A DNA stretch of 64,000 nt from Geobacter sp. UBA5730 (GTDB taxonomy: Bacteria > Desulfobacterota > Desulfuromonadia > Geobacterales > Pseudopelobacteraceae): the NCBI GenBank assembly GCA_002419465.1, contig DIGE01000014.1, positions 496,001 to 560,000 on the forward strand, read 5' to 3'. Made by a program: the position numbers and the translations under genes. The notes below the pieces were generated by a model, which saw only the letters and a program-made list of their open reading frames with translations, was not told the origin of the DNA and searched no databases. Below, piece after piece: positions 8,900-16,970 of the stretch. Numbering within the stretch: the first letter of the stretch is position 1; the number at the start of each line of letters is the position of its first letter.

Positions 8900-9112
8900 A
8901 TGTACATCGAACAGATTGTCAGGATCGTGGCCGGGGCATTCATCGTCATCTCACTGCTTCTGGCACATTTTCACAGCACTCAGTGGCTCTGGTTTACCGG
9001 CTTTGTGGGTTTGAACCTGCTTCAATCCGGCTTCACCCAGTTCTGCCCGCTGTCCATCATCCTGGAAAAGATGGGGGTGCCACGCTTTCCCACCAACAGC
9101 TGCTGCAAATGA
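8900..9112 (+). CDS. DUF2892 (YgaP transmembrane-like) inner-membrane protein
   Basis: This 70-aa protein has two hydrophobic segments (about residues 7-25 and 30-48) joined by HFHSTQW. It ends with the CPLSIILEKMGV signature typical of DUF2892, also found as the membrane part of YgaP rhodanese proteins. GGAGGGC precedes the ATG. Its stop overlaps the next start (ATGA). The function is unknown. The family often travels with sulfur-transfer or metallo-beta-lactamase-fold proteins, which fits its neighbour here. Confidence 0.8.
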   Translation: MYIEQIVRIVAGAFIVISLLLAHFHSTQWLWFTGFVGLNLLQSGFTQFCPLSIILEKMGVPRFPTNSCCK

Positions 9113-9939
9113 GCACACAGATCACCATCCTTTGCGAGAACTCGGCCGGGCCGATCTCCGGCACCCTGGGTGAGCATGGCTTCTCTGCCCTGGTCGAACA
9201 TGACAACGGCTCACTGCTGTTTGACACCGGTCAGGGACTGACCCTGCTGCACAACGCCCAGCGGATGAACAAGAACCTGCATCAGGTCGGGCAGATAGCG
9301 CTTTCACACGGGCATTATGACCACAGCGGAGGACTCTTGCCGTTATTGCGGAGTTGCGGACCGAAGCAGGTCTTTGGCCACCCCGGCATCTTCACCCCCC
9401 GTTATCGCCATAAAGACACCGGTGAGTCTCTTTCGCTGGGGATGCCCTATCCCAGGGAGTACCTGGAGGGCCAGGGAGCACAGTTTGACCTCTCCGCTCA
9501 GCTTCGCGAAATCCTGCCCAATATCTGGATGACCGGCCAGGTACCACGCATCACCGTCTTTGAGTCAGGCGACAGTGGACTCTACACCGACACCTGCGGC
9601 TGCAACCGCGATCTCTTTGACGATGATCAATCGCTGATTATCTCCTGCGACAGAGGATTGGTGATCCTGCTGGGCTGCTGCCATGCCGGTTTGATCAACA
9701 CCCTTGAACATGTTGCCGCCGGCACCGGCCGCCGGGATATCTACGCCGTGATTGGCGGCACCCACCTGGGTTTCAGCAGCCCCCAGCAACTTGATCAGAC
9801 CGTAAAACACCTCACAAAATGGCAAATCCAGAAACTTGCCGTCAGCCACTGCACCGGTTTTAACGCTGCCGCCCGACTCCAGCGTGAATTTCCCGGCAAC
9901 TTTCAGAATGCCCAGGTTGGTTATTCCCTGACCCTCTAG
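9109..9939 (+). CDS. COG1237-type metallo-beta-lactamase-fold hydrolase
   Basis: This 276-aa MBL-fold protein starts at the ATG overlapping the previous stop; the longer in-frame extension upstream would duplicate coding sequence of the DUF2892 gene. The metal-binding motif SHGHYDHSGG (HxHxDH, near residues 66-75) and later histidines (CCHAGLINTL, GGTHLG, SHCTG) match the COG1237 subfamily. That subfamily contains archaeal beta-RFA-P synthase-associated proteins, but here the function is unknown. Cys-rich patches TCGCN and CCHAG may bind additional metal. It is the last gene of the efflux operon. Confidence 0.8.
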   Translation: MSTQITILCENSAGPISGTLGEHGFSALVEHDNGSLLFDTGQGLTLLHNAQRMNKNLHQVGQIALSHGHYDHSGGLLPLLRSCGPKQVFGHPGIFTPRYRHKDTGESLSLGMPYPREYLEGQGAQFDLSAQLREILPNIWMTGQVPRITVFESGDSGLYTDTCGCNRDLFDDDQSLIISCDRGLVILLGCCHAGLINTLEHVAAGTGRRDIYAVIGGTHLGFSSPQQLDQTVKHLTKWQIQKLAVSHCTGFNAAARLQREFPGNFQNAQVGYSLTL

Positions 9940-10058
9940 CGACGCCTCAAACATTTGTTAGCCCCTTTTATTTTAGTGATTCTTATGTTAGATAAGTAAA
10001 AATAAAATTTCATTTTTCGTGTGCAAATTTTCTATTTCCAGATGGGGAGGCAGTAGAC

Positions 10059-11909
10059 ATGGCGTATGAAGTGAAGAACCAGCAGTTAAAGGCATGGGTA
10101 TACGAAGTTGCGGCGATGTGTGAACCGGCCGAGATCCACTGGTGCGATGGTTCACAGGAAGAATATGATCATCTTTGCTCTCAGATGGTGGCAACGGGCA
10201 CATTCAAAAAGTTGAACCCTGAGAAACGTCCTAACTGCTATCTGGCGTTTTCAGACCCGATCGATGTGGCCCGGGTCGAAGATCGCACCTTTATCTGCTC
10301 CCTTTCAAAACAGGATGCCGGCCCTACCAACAACTGGGTTGCCCCCAAGGAAATGAAGGAGACGTTGAAAGGGCTGTTCAAAGGCTGCATGAAGGGTCGC
10401 ACCATGTACGTGATCCCGTTCAGCATGGGACCTTTGGGTTCCAACATCGCCAAGATCGGTGTGGAAATTACCGATTCCCCATATGTTGTCGTCAATATGA
10501 AGATCATGACCCGCATGGGTAAGCAGGTGCTGGATGTGCTGGGTGAGGGTGAGTTTGTGCCCTGCCTGCATTCGGTCGGGATGCCGCTTGAGCCGGGCCA
10601 GAAGGATGTGCCCTGGCCCTGCAACAAGGAAAAATACATCGTTCACTTCCCTGAAGAGCGTGCGATCTGGTCCTTTGGCTCCGGTTACGGCGGAAACGCA
10701 CTGTTGGGCAAGAAGTGTCTGGCCCTGCGGATCGCCTCCAAACAAGGCAAGGATGAAGGCTGGCTGGCTGAGCATATGCTGATTCTGGGGGTTGAGTCCC
10801 CCACTGGTGAGAAATCCTATGTGGGAGCCGCCTTTCCCAGCGCCTGCGGCAAGACCAACTTTGCCATGCTGATTCCCCCCAAGCCGTTCAAGGAAAAGGG
10901 CTGGAAGGTAACCACCATTGGCGACGATATCGCCTGGATCAAGCCGGGGGCCGATGGACAGGTCTACGCGATCAACCCCGAATTCGGGTATTTCGGTGTT
11001 GCTCCGGGAACCAACTACAAGACCAACCCCAACGCCATGATCTCCTGTGAAAAGAACTCCATCTTCACCAACGTTGCCCTGACTGAAGATGGCGATGTCT
11101 GGTGGGAAGGTATGACCGACGAGCCGCCTGCAAAGCTGACTGACTGGCAGGGTAATCCCTGGAATCCGGGCTGCGGCCGTCCAGCTGCCCACCCGAACTC
11201 ACGCTTTACCGCACCGGCATCACAGTGCCCAAGCATTGATGCTGACTGGGAAAACCCCAAAGGGGTGCCGATGAGCGCCTTTATCTTTGGTGGCCGCCGC
11301 AAGGATACCGTGCCGCTGGTCTATCAGGCCTTTAACTGGAACTTTGGCGTGTATCTGGCATCTACCCTCGGGTCCGAGACTACTGCCGCTGCAGTCGGCG
11401 CCACCGGTAATGTGCGCCGTGACCCGTTTGCCATGCTGCCGTTCTGCGGCTACCATATGGCCGATTACTTTGCCCACTGGCTGCAGTTTGGACGCAGTAT
11501 TGCCCGTCCGCCGCGGATCTTCAGTGTTAACTGGTTCCGCAAGGATGCTGACGGTAAATTTATCTGGCCCGGCTATGGTGACAACATGCGGGTGCTGAAG
11601 TGGATTGTTGAGCGGGTACAGGGCAAGACCGGTGCTGTTGAATCACCACTGGGTTGGATGCCGCGCTACGAGGATATGGATTGGGAAGGTGTGGACATGT
11701 CCCGTGAGAAGTTCAACGACTTGATGTCCGTTGACCGTGACGTCTGGCAGAATGAGGTCATTTCCCACGAGGAGCTGTTCGTCAAGATGTACGACCGGCT
11801 GCCCAAGGAGTTCCTGCATATCCGTGAACTGATTCTCTCCTCGCTCTGGCGTTCACCGGAGCATTGGGAGCAGATTGGTGAGGTGCACCCCGAAGGCTGG
11901 AACGAATAG
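10059..11909 (+). CDS. pckG: Phosphoenolpyruvate carboxykinase (GTP)
   Basis: This full-length 616-aa GTP-dependent PEPCK interconverts oxaloacetate and phosphoenolpyruvate using GTP/GDP, linking the TCA cycle to gluconeogenesis in the cytoplasm. The family motifs are present: the P-loop with active cysteine (AAFPSACGKTNFAM, near residue 265), GDDIAW for metal binding, and SRFTAPASQCPS. GGGGAGGC lies just upstream of the ATG and a clear terminator follows the stop. The 119-bp upstream region is markedly AT-rich and probably holds the promoter, but no convincing -35/-10 pair was chosen. Confidence 0.97.
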   Translation: MAYEVKNQQLKAWVYEVAAMCEPAEIHWCDGSQEEYDHLCSQMVATGTFKKLNPEKRPNCYLAFSDPIDVARVEDRTFICSLSKQDAGPTNNWVAPKEMKETLKGLFKGCMKGRTMYVIPFSMGPLGSNIAKIGVEITDSPYVVVNMKIMTRMGKQVLDVLGEGEFVPCLHSVGMPLEPGQKDVPWPCNKEKYIVHFPEERAIWSFGSGYGGNALLGKKCLALRIASKQGKDEGWLAEHMLILGVESPTGEKSYVGAAFPSACGKTNFAMLIPPKPFKEKGWKVTTIGDDIAWIKPGADGQVYAINPEFGYFGVAPGTNYKTNPNAMISCEKNSIFTNVALTEDGDVWWEGMTDEPPAKLTDWQGNPWNPGCGRPAAHPNSRFTAPASQCPSIDADWENPKGVPMSAFIFGGRRKDTVPLVYQAFNWNFGVYLASTLGSETTAAAVGATGNVRRDPFAMLPFCGYHMADYFAHWLQFGRSIARPPRIFSVNWFRKDADGKFIWPGYGDNMRVLKWIVERVQGKTGAVESPLGWMPRYEDMDWEGVDMSREKFNDLMSVDRDVWQNEVISHEELFVKMYDRLPKEFLHIRELILSSLWRSPEHWEQIGEVHPEGWNE

Positions 11910-11930
11910 GTACCGCCTGCACCGGTAATC

Positions 11931-11965
11931 AAAAGGGCTGGCCCATGCGGGTCAGCCCTTTTTTG
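11931..11965 (+). terminator. Rho-independent terminator after pckG
   Basis: AAAGGGCTGGCCC and GGGTCAGCCCTTT pair with one mismatch around an ATGC loop, followed by TTTTTT. It lies 21 bp after the pckG stop. Confidence 0.9.
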
Positions 11966-11996
11966 TCATCGCTGCGGAGCGTTTTGAACTGCCAGC

Positions 11997-12332
11997 TCAG
12001 TCTTCAACCTCAATTTCACGTACCCGCATATCCTGGCCGCTGATTATCTGCATCAAAAAACTGCCGCACTGGCTGCAGGGGTCGAACAGCCGTTCCATCG
12101 GCTGCTCGCTCTGACACTCCTGGCAACATGCCCGGCCGGGCACCAACTCGATCCGTAAGCGGGCCCCCTCAAGCAGTGTCCCCGCGCTACACGCCTCGAA
12201 ACAAAACTCCAAAGCCTCCGGGACTACACCACTCAGGGCACCGATCGACACTACAACCGTGGTGATGGGATGCCCCCCGGCGTTTTGTTCGCAGATATCC
12301 ACAATCCCTTGAGTAAGGGCCATTTCATGCAT
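11997..12332 (-). CDS. hypA: Hydrogenase/urease nickel-incorporation protein HypA
   Basis: This 111-aa HypA delivers nickel for [NiFe]-hydrogenase maturation. The mature start MHEMALTQ carries the conserved nickel-binding His2, which is why the ATG at 12332 is preferred over a GTG four codons upstream. The zinc site is a CxxC...CxxC pair (CQEC near residue 73 and CSQC near 91). No other hyp or hydrogenase gene lies nearby, so it acts on enzymes encoded elsewhere. No clear Shine-Dalgarno was seen. It converges with pckG. Confidence 0.93.
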   Translation of the reverse strand: MHEMALTQGIVDICEQNAGGHPITTVVVSIGALSGVVPEALEFCFEACSAGTLLEGARLRIELVPGRACCQECQSEQPMERLFDPCSQCGSFLMQIISGQDMRVREIEVED

Positions 12333-12360
12333 TGAGCGGTCCACATACGAGCTGTGAACA

Positions 12361-12400
12361 CAAAAAAGGCCTGCCGGGTTGCCCCGGCAGGCCTTTTTTG
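12361..12400. terminator. Bidirectional terminator between the 61-aa lipoprotein gene and hypA
   Basis: A perfect stem AAAAAAGGCCTGCCGGG / CCCGGCAGGCCTTTTTT with a short loop gives a T-run on both strands. On the minus strand it ends the small lipoprotein transcript ahead of hypA. Confidence 0.9.
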
Positions 12401-12414
12401 TGCAGTACTGAAAA

Positions 12415-12600
12415 TTACTTCTTCTCAGCAGCAGGAGCAGCAGCAGGAGCAGCTACGGAGGACATAGGCTTCTGAGCTTCAGGAGCCTTAGGAGCCTCAA
12501 CAGCAGGAGCAGCAACCGGGGCTTCTTCTTTCTTCTTGCAGCCAGCGGCAACGCCAAGGGCCAAAGTCAGTACCAGGGACAGGGAGAGCAGCTTCTTCAT
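12415..12600 (-). CDS. Small Ala/Pro/Glu-rich lipoprotein
   Basis: This 61-aa protein has a lipoprotein signal (MKKLLSLSLVLTLALGVAAGC, lipid-bearing Cys at residue 21). The 40-residue tail is made almost only of K, E, A, P and V. It has no recognisable domain; the tail is probably disordered. AGAGGTGA precedes the ATG, and the gene has its own promoter (12666-12693) and a strong terminator, so it is a monocistronic and probably well-expressed transcript. The function is unknown; small abundant envelope lipoproteins are a plausible comparison. Confidence 0.75.
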   Translation of the reverse strand: MKKLLSLSLVLTLALGVAAGCKKKEEAPVAAPAVEAPKAPEAQKPMSSVAAPAAAPAAEKK

Positions 12601-12665
12601 GTAATTCACCTCTTTTGTGTAATTAACCCTGTGCAATGCACAGTGGTTCAAGTCAACAGATACGA

Positions 12666-12693
12666 AATATACTCGGCTGATAGAATAAGTCAA
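12666..12693 (-). promoter_or_regulatory. Sigma70-type promoter of the 61-aa lipoprotein gene
   Basis: On the minus strand TTGACT (12693-12688) and TATATT (12671-12666) are spaced 16 bp apart. This implies a start near 12659 and a roughly 60-nt leader. Confidence 0.7.
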
Positions 12694-12727
12694 TAATTTA
12701 TTTTACTCTGCGGCATTTGTTTTCGAC

Positions 12728-13063
12728 TTAATGGTGAAAACGGCCGACACGCCCCTTGTGGGCCGGGGTTGGCGCGGTATGACAGACAAAGCACTGCTGT
12801 TGCTCAACCTTTTTTGCATCCAATGCCGACCCAGGCTGGTCTTGCCGGATCGGTGTGTTGTATTGGGGGGTCTGAAAGGCCAGCTGACCCCGCTCGTCAG
12901 CAATGGTAGCCGCCCGATAGGCCACCTTCCAGTTTGCCGCTATCTCCTGGGTATGACACTGGTCGCAGCCACCAGGCGGCGGAATGCTTTTCCAGGCAGT
13001 GAACATACTGCAGCCAGGCAGGACGGCCAATAGGAACAGGACGGCAGGGATCAAGGATTTCAT
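12728..13063 (-). CDS. Diheme c-type cytochrome lipoprotein
   Basis: This 111-aa protein has a lipoprotein signal (lipobox LPGC, Cys near residue 18) and two CXXCH haem-attachment motifs (CDQCH near residue 33 and CFVCH near residue 92). It is therefore a membrane-anchored diheme cytochrome c on the periplasmic side or outer membrane. The fourth and fifth histidines (PAHKG and the C-terminal FHH) could supply distal ligands. AAAGGAG precedes the start. It lies 46 bp after the tatD stop and may be cotranscribed with mtgA-cls-tatD. Its redox partner is unknown. Confidence 0.85.
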   Translation of the reverse strand: MKSLIPAVLFLLAVLPGCSMFTAWKSIPPPGGCDQCHTQEIAANWKVAYRAATIADERGQLAFQTPQYNTPIRQDQPGSALDAKKVEQQQCFVCHTAPTPAHKGRVGRFHH

Positions 13064-13109
13064 GGCACTACTCCTTTCAACAAAAGCTTATCACAACAAC
13101 ATCAAAATA

Positions 13110-13874
13110 CTAGTCCGGCCAGCTCTGTCGCAGCACCCTTCGGGCGGTTGCGGTTGTTGCTGTCGCCACCTCGGCCAGGGTCAGCCCTTTAAGTTCAGCC
13201 ACCCGGCTGGCGGTTTCCAGCAACCAGGCCGGTCGATTGAAACGCCCTTTGTAGCGCTGCGGCGTCAGATCTGGCGCATCACTCTCAAGCACCAGCTGGG
13301 CTAAGGGCAGCTCCCGGACCAACTCAAGCGGCTTCACCGCTCCCTGATAGGTCACCGTGGCTGAAATGGAAATGGCGAACCCCAGCCGGATGCAGTTCCA
13401 GGCAGACTCCAGCGACCCTGAAAAGGCGTGCATGATGCCGCCCACCTGATCGGCCCGCTCCTCTTGCAAAATGGCGAGAGTCCGCCCAATGGCGCCCCTG
13501 CAGTGAATCAGGACCGGCAAACCATGCTGTCGGGCAATGTTGAGCTGCGCACGAAACAACCGTTCCTGTCTCTCCAGGTTGCCAAGCTGTCGATCCAGGC
13601 CGATCTCACCGATGGCCACAGCCTGCGGAGCCAGTTGTGCAAGTAGTGCCAACTGGCCCTCACCCGTGGCTTCAGCCGCAGCGGGGTGTATCCCGTAAGC
13701 CGGCATCGCCCCCCGGATCCGACTGCACAGACGCTGAATCCCCGGCCAGCCGTCCGGCCGGATGCCCGGGATCAGCCACTGGCCGACACCGGCACTGCGC
13801 GCCTCCTCCACAAGCTGATCCAGGCGGCCGACTAATGGTTCACAATCAAGATGGCAATGGGTATCGGTCAGCAT
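13110..13874 (-). CDS. TatD-family metal-dependent hydrolase
   Basis: This 254-aa TatD-family protein has a TIM-barrel amidohydrolase-like fold with the metal ligands DTHCHLD at the N-terminus, GEIGLD in the middle, and later HCRG, HAFSG and ESDAP. Family members are Mg2+-dependent 3'-5' exonucleases or deoxyribonucleases. The start MLTDTHCHLD at 13874 fits the family; a longer in-frame reading would run into the upstream PLD gene, whose stop lies five bases away. The expected TatD motif order is complete. Confidence 0.9.
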   Translation of the reverse strand: MLTDTHCHLDCEPLVGRLDQLVEEARSAGVGQWLIPGIRPDGWPGIQRLCSRIRGAMPAYGIHPAAAEATGEGQLALLAQLAPQAVAIGEIGLDRQLGNLERQERLFRAQLNIARQHGLPVLIHCRGAIGRTLAILQEERADQVGGIMHAFSGSLESAWNCIRLGFAISISATVTYQGAVKPLELVRELPLAQLVLESDAPDLTPQRYKGRFNRPAWLLETASRVAELKGLTLAEVATATTATARRVLRQSWPD

Positions 13875-13879
13875 CCAGA

Positions 13880-15067
13880 TCACAAAAACCAGCAGATCGG
13901 CTTGAGCATCCACTCCAGCAGCCTCACCAGGAAGCCGCGCCGGTTATGCTCATCCAACGTAATTTTGCGTGATCCGGCCAGATCACGCGCAAAGAGCCTG
14001 CTTACCTGATCAGCGAAGCTGCGGCTATGGATGATCGCATTAATCTCATAATTGCGGTGGAAACTGCGCTGATCAAGATTGGCAGACCCCAGCAACGTCC
14101 GTTCGCCGTCAATCAGCATCAGCTTGGCGTGCAACAGTTGCCGCTCCAGCTCGAATATCTTGATACCGGCCTTCAGTAGCGGCTCATAGGTGCTGCGGCT
14201 GACCAGCTTTACCAGCGGTACGTCACTACGGGCCGGCAACAGCAAAGTGACCTCCACCCCCCTCTGGGCGGCTCGCAGAAAGGAACGCAGGATGCGCGGA
14301 CCGGGCACAAAGTATGGATTGACGATCAGCAGCTCGTTGCCCGCAGAGGCCATTGCCACCCGGAAGGCCGACCGGATCGTCGATCCGCGTTGGTGCGGCC
14401 CCCCACTGATCAGCACAATCTCCGCATCACTCACCGCCGGTGCCGTACCCGCCGAGAACGCCGGAAACGCTGGCCGAATCCCGCATTCCATGGCCCAGGT
14501 CTCAGTGAACATGCCCAGCAGCAGATCAACTGCGATTCCCTGCACGCTGAAGCCTACATCATGGAAGCTATCGGCCTGCGGCATCAGTCCGGCGTATTCA
14601 TCGCCGATGTTGATCCCGCCGAGAAAAGCCTGACGGCCGTCGATAACTGCCAGTTTGCGATGATCCCGACGATCGAACCAACGGATACCGCGCCGGAAGG
14701 AAAACGGATTAAAGGGCAGGCATTCTACACCCTGCTCTCTCAGCAGGCTAAAGTAGGACTCAGCTGTCTCGTGGCAACCCAGCGCATCATACAACAAAAA
14801 AACCGCCACACCGCGTTCACGTGCCCTGACAAGCAGCTCGGCCAGCCGTCCGCCGGTCCGGTCAGCACGGATGATATAGTACTCGAGACAAATCAGACTC
14901 CGGGCTGTATCCAGGGCGGCGAATAATGCCTCGAAGAAACCGGCGCCGGTCTCATACAAGCGAACGCTCTCAAGTCGTACCGGAACAGGCAGCGCCTGTT
15001 CGCCCTGGCGGTTCAGATGGCGGATCAAACGCGCCATGCGACCCTGGCCTGGCGGCAGGGATGACAT
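13880..15067 (-). CDS. Cardiolipin synthase-like phospholipase D protein
   Basis: This 395-aa PLD-superfamily enzyme has two HKD active sites, HRKLAVIDGRQAFLGG (about residue 140) and HAKLMLIDGERTLLGS (about residue 320). No N-terminal transmembrane pair is present, which points to the ClsB/YbhO type rather than ClsA. These enzymes join phosphatidyl groups to make cardiolipin or related lipids. The ATG at 15067 is chosen because GGTGA sits six bases before it; a GTG nine bases upstream touches the mtgA stop. It lies between mtgA and tatD in a close operon. Confidence 0.88.
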   Translation of the reverse strand: MSSLPPGQGRMARLIRHLNRQGEQALPVPVRLESVRLYETGAGFFEALFAALDTARSLICLEYYIIRADRTGGRLAELLVRARERGVAVFLLYDALGCHETAESYFSLLREQGVECLPFNPFSFRRGIRWFDRRDHRKLAVIDGRQAFLGGINIGDEYAGLMPQADSFHDVGFSVQGIAVDLLLGMFTETWAMECGIRPAFPAFSAGTAPAVSDAEIVLISGGPHQRGSTIRSAFRVAMASAGNELLIVNPYFVPGPRILRSFLRAAQRGVEVTLLLPARSDVPLVKLVSRSTYEPLLKAGIKIFELERQLLHAKLMLIDGERTLLGSANLDQRSFHRNYEINAIIHSRSFADQVSRLFARDLAGSRKITLDEHNRRGFLVRLLEWMLKPICWFL

Positions 15068-15076
15068 GCCGCTCAC

Positions 15077-16000
15077 CTACTCGCCAGTCCCTGGAGGACC
15101 CGTAACCGTCGGCGGTGGTTCCTGGCTCTCCAGTGGTTGCGGGCTGGCATGCTCGTCCGGTGCAGCTGTCTCCACTTCTGTTGGTAACGGGACCAGGGTT
15201 GATGAACTGGGCTGTTGGATCAGCTCCTGTTGCAGACTGGTATCGACCTTGCGCTGTAGTCCGCTGATATTCGGTTCCTGGACCAGAGCCGCCTGATACT
15301 CCTCGCCGGAGATCACCCCCCCGTTACGCAGCTTGCGCAGAATCATCTTTGATCTGCTCAGCACCTTGCCCAGGTTACGGTAAGGATTGTAGGCCACCCG
15401 GGGTCCAGGCAGCATGGCTGCCAGGAAGGCACACTCCTGCGGCGTCAGCTCAGACGGGGCCTTGCCAAAATAGTATCGTGAACCGTGCCCGATGCCGTAG
15501 ACCATCGGCCCCAACTCCACCACATTCAGGTACAGTTCCAGGATACGCCCCTTGGTGAGCTCCTGCTCCATCCGCCAGGCCAGATACACCTCCTTCAACT
15601 TGCGGGTGATGGTCTTCTCACGGGACAAATACAGGTTTTTGGCCACCTGTTGGGTGATCGTGGAAGCCCCTCGGGCCAGGCTTTTCTTCTCCAGGTCATG
15701 CTTGATGGCCTGTTTGATCGCCTTGACGTCGATCCCCTCATGTTTGTAGAAGTTGCCGTCCTCGGACAGGATCACCGCCCACTTCATCTCGGCAGGAATC
15801 CGCCCCGACGAGGTCCAGTAACGATTTTTGGGACCAACCACATACGGCTTTGCATTCCCCTTCCAGTCCCGCACCTCAATGGTCACACTGCGCTTGCGGT
15901 CAACCAGCGCCCTGACCGGGGGCAACAGGGCCAGCGAGACCACCACATAGACAAGGTACAGACCAACCACCAGTATCCCAGCAATGACGAACTTTTTCAC
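15077..16000 (-). CDS. mtgA: Monofunctional peptidoglycan glycosyltransferase
   Basis: This 307-aa MtgA has a single N-terminal TM helix and a GT51 domain. The catalytic glutamate motif is ILSEDGNFYKHEGID (about residue 80) and the second motif is RGASTITQQVAKNLYLS; KEVYLAWRMEQELTK and ELYLNVVELG follow. It polymerises lipid II into glycan strands. A GTG start at 16000 is selected because AGGAGG lies five to six bases upstream. The last 45 residues, after the GT51 fold, are Pro/Glu/Ser-rich and unusual for MtgA. Confidence 0.93.
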   Translation of the reverse strand: MKKFVIAGILVVGLYLVYVVVSLALLPPVRALVDRKRSVTIEVRDWKGNAKPYVVGPKNRYWTSSGRIPAEMKWAVILSEDGNFYKHEGIDVKAIKQAIKHDLEKKSLARGASTITQQVAKNLYLSREKTITRKLKEVYLAWRMEQELTKGRILELYLNVVELGPMVYGIGHGSRYYFGKAPSELTPQECAFLAAMLPGPRVAYNPYRNLGKVLSRSKMILRKLRNGGVISGEEYQAALVQEPNISGLQRKVDTSLQQELIQQPSSSTLVPLPTEVETAAPDEHASPQPLESQEPPPTVTGPPGTGE

Positions 16001-16066
16001 ACGCGCCTCCTGTAGCACTTGTACCAGATTATCGGCCCGGGGAAAATGCTCTCATGCCCTCACCAT

Positions 16067-16100
16067 CAAAACAAAGGGCCGGAAGCGTCCGGCCCTTGTA
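16067..16100 (-). terminator. Terminator after the cytidylate-kinase-like gene
   Basis: GGGCCGGA and TCCGGCCC form the core stem with a four-base loop. On the minus strand it is followed by TTTGTTTTG. It lies between this gene and mtgA. Confidence 0.75.
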
Positions 16101-16126
16101 CTCTTTTCATCCGGCAGTGCGGTCTC

Positions 16127-16819
16127 TCAGACCTTCAGCAGATAATCGGCAATCGTGTCGGCAATCTTACTGGCGCTGCTACGGTCATTATTAAAGATCA
16201 GGTGATACACATTCAGGTCATAGGGGTCACGGTCCAGAAAATCCCGGATAAAACGGTCACGCTCCTTCTGGCGCTTCTCAACCAGCGGCTCGGCTTCGCC
16301 CTTGTCAATACTCAGCCGCTTGGCTATCGAAGCCACCTTGAAGGCCTGTGAGGCAAACATCCTGAAGTGATAGCAGTTTTTCATCCGCTGGGTCACCTGG
16401 GCACCGCCTCGGCCGACAATGATCACGTTGCCCTCTTCGGCCAACGCGATGATCTGCTTGCAGAGCAGCCGATAGTAGTCCTTGTCGCTCTTCCAACGCG
16501 AGGAAAAGGTGGACAAAAATTCATCCAGAAAGCGGTTCTTTTCTCCCAGAGTGTGCAATACCTGCTCGGCAAGGTTGTGATTCTTAGCCACCTCATCCAG
16601 GAGTGCTTTGTCCATCAGCATCCAAGGCTGTTTGGTACGGGTCTCCAGCTGCTGACGCAGCAGTTCAGCCATTGGGTAGGCCTCGCACCCGAACTCCCGC
16701 GAGATGGTAATAGCCGGTTTGCGTGGAGGTTCCCCCGGCAGATTTTCCTGGCGGCGGCTCACCTCAAGAAAGGCACCAAGGCGTTTGTCAATGGATGGGA
16801 TCAGTTTGGATTCAGGCAT
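16127..16819 (-). CDS. Cytidylate kinase-like family protein
   Basis: This 230-aa protein belongs to the cytidylate-kinase-like family (AAA/P-loop relative, PF13189-type). It has AITISREFGCEAYPMAELL at the N-terminus instead of a classical GxxGxGK P-loop, then NVIIVGRGG and a FRMFAS...RAxxR-like region ending in NDR. Bacterial members are annotated as kinases but lack demonstrated substrates. The start at 16819 follows GGAGGTGA. The upstream region carries a promoter and two dyad-symmetric sites (16841-16874), so regulation is likely. Confidence 0.78.
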   Translation of the reverse strand: MPESKLIPSIDKRLGAFLEVSRRQENLPGEPPRKPAITISREFGCEAYPMAELLRQQLETRTKQPWMLMDKALLDEVAKNHNLAEQVLHTLGEKNRFLDEFLSTFSSRWKSDKDYYRLLCKQIIALAEEGNVIIVGRGGAQVTQRMKNCYHFRMFASQAFKVASIAKRLSIDKGEAEPLVEKRQKERDRFIRDFLDRDPYDLNVYHLIFNNDRSSASKIADTIADYLLKV

Positions 16820-16840
16820 GGCAGTCACCTCCGGAGGATC

Positions 16841-16874
16841 CACGGCCACCTGGCCGTGTCATAACCAATTGGTT
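16841..16874. promoter_or_regulatory. Two palindromes in the leader of the kinase-like gene
   Basis: CACGGCCA-CC-TGGCCGTG (16841-16858) and the perfect 12-bp palindrome AACCAATTGGTT (16863-16874) lie directly downstream of the minus-strand -10. They could be operators or an mRNA hairpin overlapping the leader. No regulator is encoded beside them. Confidence 0.5.
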
Positions 16875-16877
16875 CCC

Positions 16878-16905
16878 AGTTTAGCATGATTTTTCTGTTG
16901 CTCAA
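16878..16905 (-). promoter_or_regulatory. Promoter of the cytidylate-kinase-like gene
   Basis: On the minus strand TTGAGC (16905-16900) and TAAACT (16883-16878), preceded by TGC as an extended -10, are 16 bp apart. Confidence 0.5.
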
Positions 16906-16912
16906 GGTGGCG

Positions 16913-16942
16913 TTGACAGATCAGGTCAATTCACGGTATCTG
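16913..16942 (+). promoter_or_regulatory. Promoter of the Dabb gene
   Basis: Consensus TTGACA at 16913-16918 and a weaker TATCTG at 16937-16942 are separated by 18 bp, 28 bp before the Dabb start. It is nearly back to back with the divergent promoter at 16878-16905. Confidence 0.5.
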
Positions 16943-16970
16943 GATAAAACTTTTGAATGGAGGGAACAGC

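Noticed and set aside
8983..9108. N-terminal extension of the COG1237 gene
   Set aside because: The extra residues overlap the whole second half of the DUF2892 gene in another frame, and the ATG at 9109 gives the normal MBL-fold start.
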